Positions 60,213-64,000 of a stretch of 64,000 bases of DNA are shown piece by piece. Made by a program: the position numbers and the translations under genes. The DNA comes from Alphaproteobacteria bacterium. GTDB taxonomy: Bacteria; Pseudomonadota; Alphaproteobacteria; Oceanibaculales; Oceanibaculaceae. The notes beneath the pieces were generated by a model. The model did not search any database and was not told where the DNA came from. It saw only the letters and a program-made list of their open reading frames with translations. Each line of letters starts with the position of its first letter. Position 1 is the first letter of the stretch. The stretch covers positions 636,570 to 700,569 of the forward strand of contig JAHJHR010000017.1 of NCBI GenBank assembly GCA_018823745.1, in the 5' to 3' direction.

Positions 60213-63200
60213 GGTCTATCCCCGCGCCTGCGGGGGAACCAGGCACGGCCAAGGTGCGCGGGCTGGTGCGCCGGGTCTATCCCCGCGCCTGCGGGGGAAC
60301 CGAAATTGCGGTACATCATGTCCCGCTCTCCCCGGGTCTATCCCCGCGTCTGCGGGGGAACCACGTCCGCCTCGGTCGGGCCGTGGAAATACCGGGGTCT
60401 ATCCCCGCGTCTGCGGGGGAACCAAGTAGGCATTCGGCCTGCTGGTCAGCAGCCAGGGTCTATCCCCGCGCCTGCGGGGAACCGTGGGGCGCTATCCCCG
60501 ACTCGGCTCCTGACCGGGTCTATCCCCGCGCCTGCGGGGGAACCGGCCAGGTCTCGACCGATGCCGTGTTCCGCCTGGGTCTATCCCCGCGCCTGCGGGG
60601 GAACCCGGCGAGCGCACCTTGCGCGATGTGATTTCGCGGGTCTATCCCCGCGCCTGCGGGGGAACCGCTTCCATCCGGGCAATCTGGTCAGCGGTGTCGG
60701 GTCTATCCCCGCGCCTGCGGGGGAACCATGTCGCCGATGCTGTCCGCCGCATTCAGCGAGGGTCTATCCCCGCGCCTGCGGGGGAACCCCCGGATCCACC
60801 GCCGCCCAGAAACGATGCACGGGTCTATCCCCGCGCCTGCGGGGGAACCGTCAGCATCGCCTCGACCTTCTCGACGGTGATGGGTCTATCCCCGCGCCTG
60901 CGGGGGAACCAAGTTTGCGCCGGCCGCTTGTTCGCCTGGGGGGGTCTATCCCCGCGCCTGCGGGGGAACCCTTGAGCCTACGCTGCGCGCCGAGCTGCTT
61001 GAGGGTCTATCCCCGCGCCTGCGGGGGAACCGACCAGACCGCCTCGTGCTTCTTCACCTCGCCGGGTCTATCCCCGCGCCTGCGGGGGAACCGGTACGAC
61101 GCTGCGGATGATGCGACGCTGACAGGGTCTATCCCCGCGCCTGCGGGGGAACCGTGAGGCGGCCCGCTTTCTCAGCGGAGCTGTAGGGTCTATCCCCGCG
61201 CCTGCGGGGGAACCCAGAAGGGACCGGCATTGCGGCCGTTGTCCCAGGGTCTATCCCCGCGCCTGCGGGGGAACCAGCGTGGCGTGGTACGGGTGAAAGA
61301 TGATAGCGGGTCTATCCCCGCGCCTGCGGGGGAACCTTCCATGCTGATGGTGCCCTTGGAAACCATCTGGGTCTATCCCCGCGCCTGCGGGGGAACCATC
61401 ACCTACCGAGGCATGGGCACCGCCCACCCCGGTCTATCCCCGCGCCTGCGGGGGAACCCATCTGGCGCTCCATTGCGCCGCCGAAGCTTTGGGTCTATCC
61501 CCGCGCCTGCGGGGGAACCGGGGCTGGTATGGATCGGCATTCGGGCCACCCGGGTCTATCCCCGCGCCTGCGGGGGAACCAGATGCACAATCTCTCAGTC
61601 TCTAGGTAAGGAGGGTCTATCCCCGCGCCTGCGGGGGAACCCCGTCGAAAAGAAAATCCGGTCGCTGGCATGGGGGTCTATCCCCGCGCCTGCGGGGGAA
61701 CCACGAGATCGACCGCGCTCATGGCGCGCCCTCGGGGTCTATCCCCGCGCCTGCGGGGGAACCCTGGATCGCGGTCTGCAGCAGCTGAACCGCCGCGGTC
61801 TATCCCCGCGCCTGCGGGGGAACCTGTGCTCCACACCCGGCGCCCTGCCGGCGGCCGGGTCTATCCCCGCGCCTGCGGGGGAACCATGAAGGCAGACCAT
61901 GCCTTGCCCTTTGGGCCGGGTCTATCCCCGCGCCTGCGGGGGAACCTCTTCCTTGCCCTCGAGGACGAGCTTGAGCACGGGTCTATCCCCGCGCCTGCGG
62001 GGGAACCGCGGCCTTCGCCGCCAAGTATTTCTGCCAGTGGGGTCTATCCCCGCGCCTGCGGGGGAACCAAGGCGAACGGCCGGCTGAAGAAGGGCTACCG
62101 GGGTCTATCCCCGCGCCTGCGGGGGAACCGGAAGGCGGCGGATGGCAGCAAGATCGACAGCGGGTCTATCCCCGCGCCTGCGGGGGAACCGTCGCCATGC
62201 GCCATGTCCGCGATCACAGCCGGGGTCTATCCCCGCGCCTGCGGGGGAACCCCGAAGGCACTGCGCGGCGTAGGCTCCGCCCTGGGTCTATCCCCGCGCC
62301 TGCGGGGGAACCCGGCGATCACCGATGCCGAGGCCGTCGGATATGGGTCTATCCCCGCGCCTGCGGGGGAACCCACATGCCGAGACCGATCCGTCGCAGA
62401 GGGGCGGGTCTATCCCCGCGCCTGCGGGGGAACCAAATAGCGGAAGGCCAGGGTGGATTCGCTGGGGGGTCTATCCCCGCGCCTGCGGGGGAACCCGGCA
62501 TCGCCGCCCGGCCGCGCTACATGGTCGAGGTCTATCCCCGCGCCTGCGGGGGAACCCCACTGCCGGCCCCGCCGCCCATCGCCTGGGTGGGTCTATCCCC
62601 GCGCCTGCGGGGGAACCAGGTCGACGCCGTTGAGGCTGAATGCCGGCGTGGGTCTATCCCCGCGCCTGCGGGGGAACCATCAAAGTAAAGCAGGGGGCGG
62701 CTGATGACTGAGGTCTATCCCCGCGCCTGCGGGGGAACCATCGCGAAGGTCAGCCTGGCCCGGATCGGCGGGGGTCTATCCCCGCGCCTGCGGGGGAACC
62801 ATTATGAGGCCGCAGGAAAAATTTCATCAGCACGGTCTATCCCCGCGCCTGCGGGGGAACCTGAGCGACCGGCGGGCCTTCATATCTGAGCCGGGGTCTA
62901 TCCCCGCGCCTGCGGGGGAACCGCCGCGAAATCGGCCTGCGACATCGGCTCCTTGGGTCTATCCCCGCGCCTGCGGGGGAACCATCGTCGCGCGCTTCTT
63001 CGTCAGCGCACCGGGGGGTCTATCCCCGCGCCTGCGGGGGAACCCGCCGGCGCAGCGGCGCGCGGAATGCGAGATAGGGTCTATCCCCGCGCCTGCGGGG
63101 GAACCCTTCTGTGCCAGCACGGCAAGCCATGCGGTCAGGGTCTATCCCCGCGCCTGCGGGGGAACCCCGCCAGAGCCGGGCGGCATCCGCTTCCCATTGG

Positions 63201-64000
63201 GTCTATCCCCGCGCCTGCGGGGGAACCCCTTCTATGGGGCGATGGTGAAGCAGATCGGCGGGTCTATCCCCGCGCCTGCGGGGGAACCAACCGTCGCGCC
63301 GCGCCGTGATGCGGATATGCGGGTCTATCCCCGCGCCTGCGGGGGAACCTTGGCGCATTTGTCGTCAAAGCCGCCTTTGCTGGGTCTATCCCCGCGCCTG
63401 CGGGGGAACCATCAACCTGCCGAGGGCGAAATTGCCTGCCGTGGGTCTATCCCCGCGCCTGCGGGGGAACCCTGTCGCGGTCCAACCCGCGCCAATACGC
63501 CATGGGTCTATCCCCGCGCCTGCGGGGGAACCCGGCTTCCTTCCGGCGCACCGCTTCCAAGGCAAGGTCTATCCCCGCGCCTGCGGGGGAACCCGTTTGT
63601 CGAGTCTGCGGCCTCCCTCTGGGACGGGTCTATCCCCGCGCCTGCGGGGGAACCTTTTCGCGTGCACGCGGCCCGATGCAAAACTAAGGTCTATCCCCGC
63701 GCCTGCGGGGGAACCGAAGGTCGGTCATGACGCACCGCCTTTGTCGCGGGTCTATCCCCGCGCCTGCGGGGGAACCCGCCCTTGCGGATCAGCCAGCAGC
63801 GATCTTCGGGGTCTATCCCCGCGCCTGCGGGGGAACCATGGCGGAACGCGACACCGCCACGTCCAGCCTGGGTCTATCCCCGCGCCTGCGGGGGAACCCA
63901 GCAGGGCGCGCCGGTGAAGGTGCCCAATATGGGTCTATCCCCGCGCCTGCGGGGGAACCCCGTGGATCGTCTCGAAGGGCAGCGTGACGCTGGGTCTATC
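60213..64000 (-). CRISPR. Type I-E-like CRISPR array: 62 full repeats, 62 spacers and a partial repeat at the window edge
   Basis: The 28-nt repeat begins GGTCTATCCCCGCG and ends CTGCGGGGGAACC on the plus strand, with a 61-bp period and 33-nt spacers (one of 32 nt at 60911-60942). Reverse-complemented, it has the form of an I-E repeat (a GTTCCCC-like start, GC-rich stem, GATAGACC end, compare E. coli GATAAACC), so crRNAs should be transcribed on the minus strand. Repeats at 60335 and 60396 share a C-to-T change and that at 60457 lacks one G; variants cluster at the low-coordinate end, as expected for the old trailer end. The leader and the array's true end lie beyond 64000. All spacers in the window appear different from each other. 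No cas gene is present in the window. Confidence 0.95.

Noticed and set aside
60192..63987. Several plus-strand open frames of 60-320 codons with repeated SIPAPAGEP, GLSPRLRGN and VYPRACGGT
   Set aside because: They are translations of the CRISPR repeat in its three frames; the 61-bp period shifts the frame at each unit. They are not proteins.
60213..64000. A plus-strand reading of the CRISPR array
   Set aside because: The plus-strand repeat is the reverse complement of the I-E consensus, and repeat decay lies at the low-coordinate end; both argue for minus-strand transcription.

Overview
The window looks like a GC-rich alphaproteobacterial chromosome, most like Rhodospirillales-type lineages. 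This rests on the F1 ATP synthase operon atpH-A-G-D-C without F0 genes, the DUF484-xerC / fsa / priA / atp neighbourhood, and the obgE-proB-proA-nadD-rsfS-rlmH-gpmI-envC-ctpA series. I had no database access, so the taxonomy is inference from gene order and protein families.

Region 1 (1-21.8 kb) is a metabolic accessory region. It holds a polyamine-type binding protein, a MocR regulator with a class III aminotransferase, an SGNH-like protein, a large molybdopterin oxidoreductase fused to a flavin/ferredoxin reductase module, and a CobW GTPase. A long minus-strand block follows: a TAXI-TRAP importer, a PanE-like reductase, a CitE-like lyase, two paralogous amidohydrolases and a complete PotABCD-like ABC importer. 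A divergent IclR regulator at its head probably controls it. Region 2 (21.8-47.3 kb) is mostly core genome: a TauD-like dioxygenase, FkbM methyltransferase, FKBP isomerase, xerC, fsa, priA, F1 ATP synthase, rppH, cell-envelope genes, rlmH/rsfS/nadD, proAB, obgE and L27/L21.

Region 3 (47.6-64 kb) starts at a tRNA-Ser(CGA) gene and has the character of a mobile defence island. It contains a frameshifted MobA/MobL-type relaxase, an excisionase-like HTH protein, decayed gene fragments, a Fic AMPylase, and a two-gene operon that I identify as the anti-phage system RADAR: rdrA, an AAA+ ATPase of 954 aa, and rdrB, a giant adenosine deaminase of 922 aa. Then comes a very large CRISPR array with I-E-type repeats (62 full repeats and one partial, running off the window). 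By repeat polarity and the position of decayed repeats, the array reads on the minus strand, so its leader, and probably its cas genes, lie beyond 64000. At its old (trailer) end the array is interrupted by a fragment that looks like a phage gene, with two decayed repeats further out.

The most notable biology is the RADAR operon, its combination with Fic and CRISPR-Cas in one island, the phage-gene fragment inside the array remnant, and the unusual molybdoenzyme-reductase fusion.
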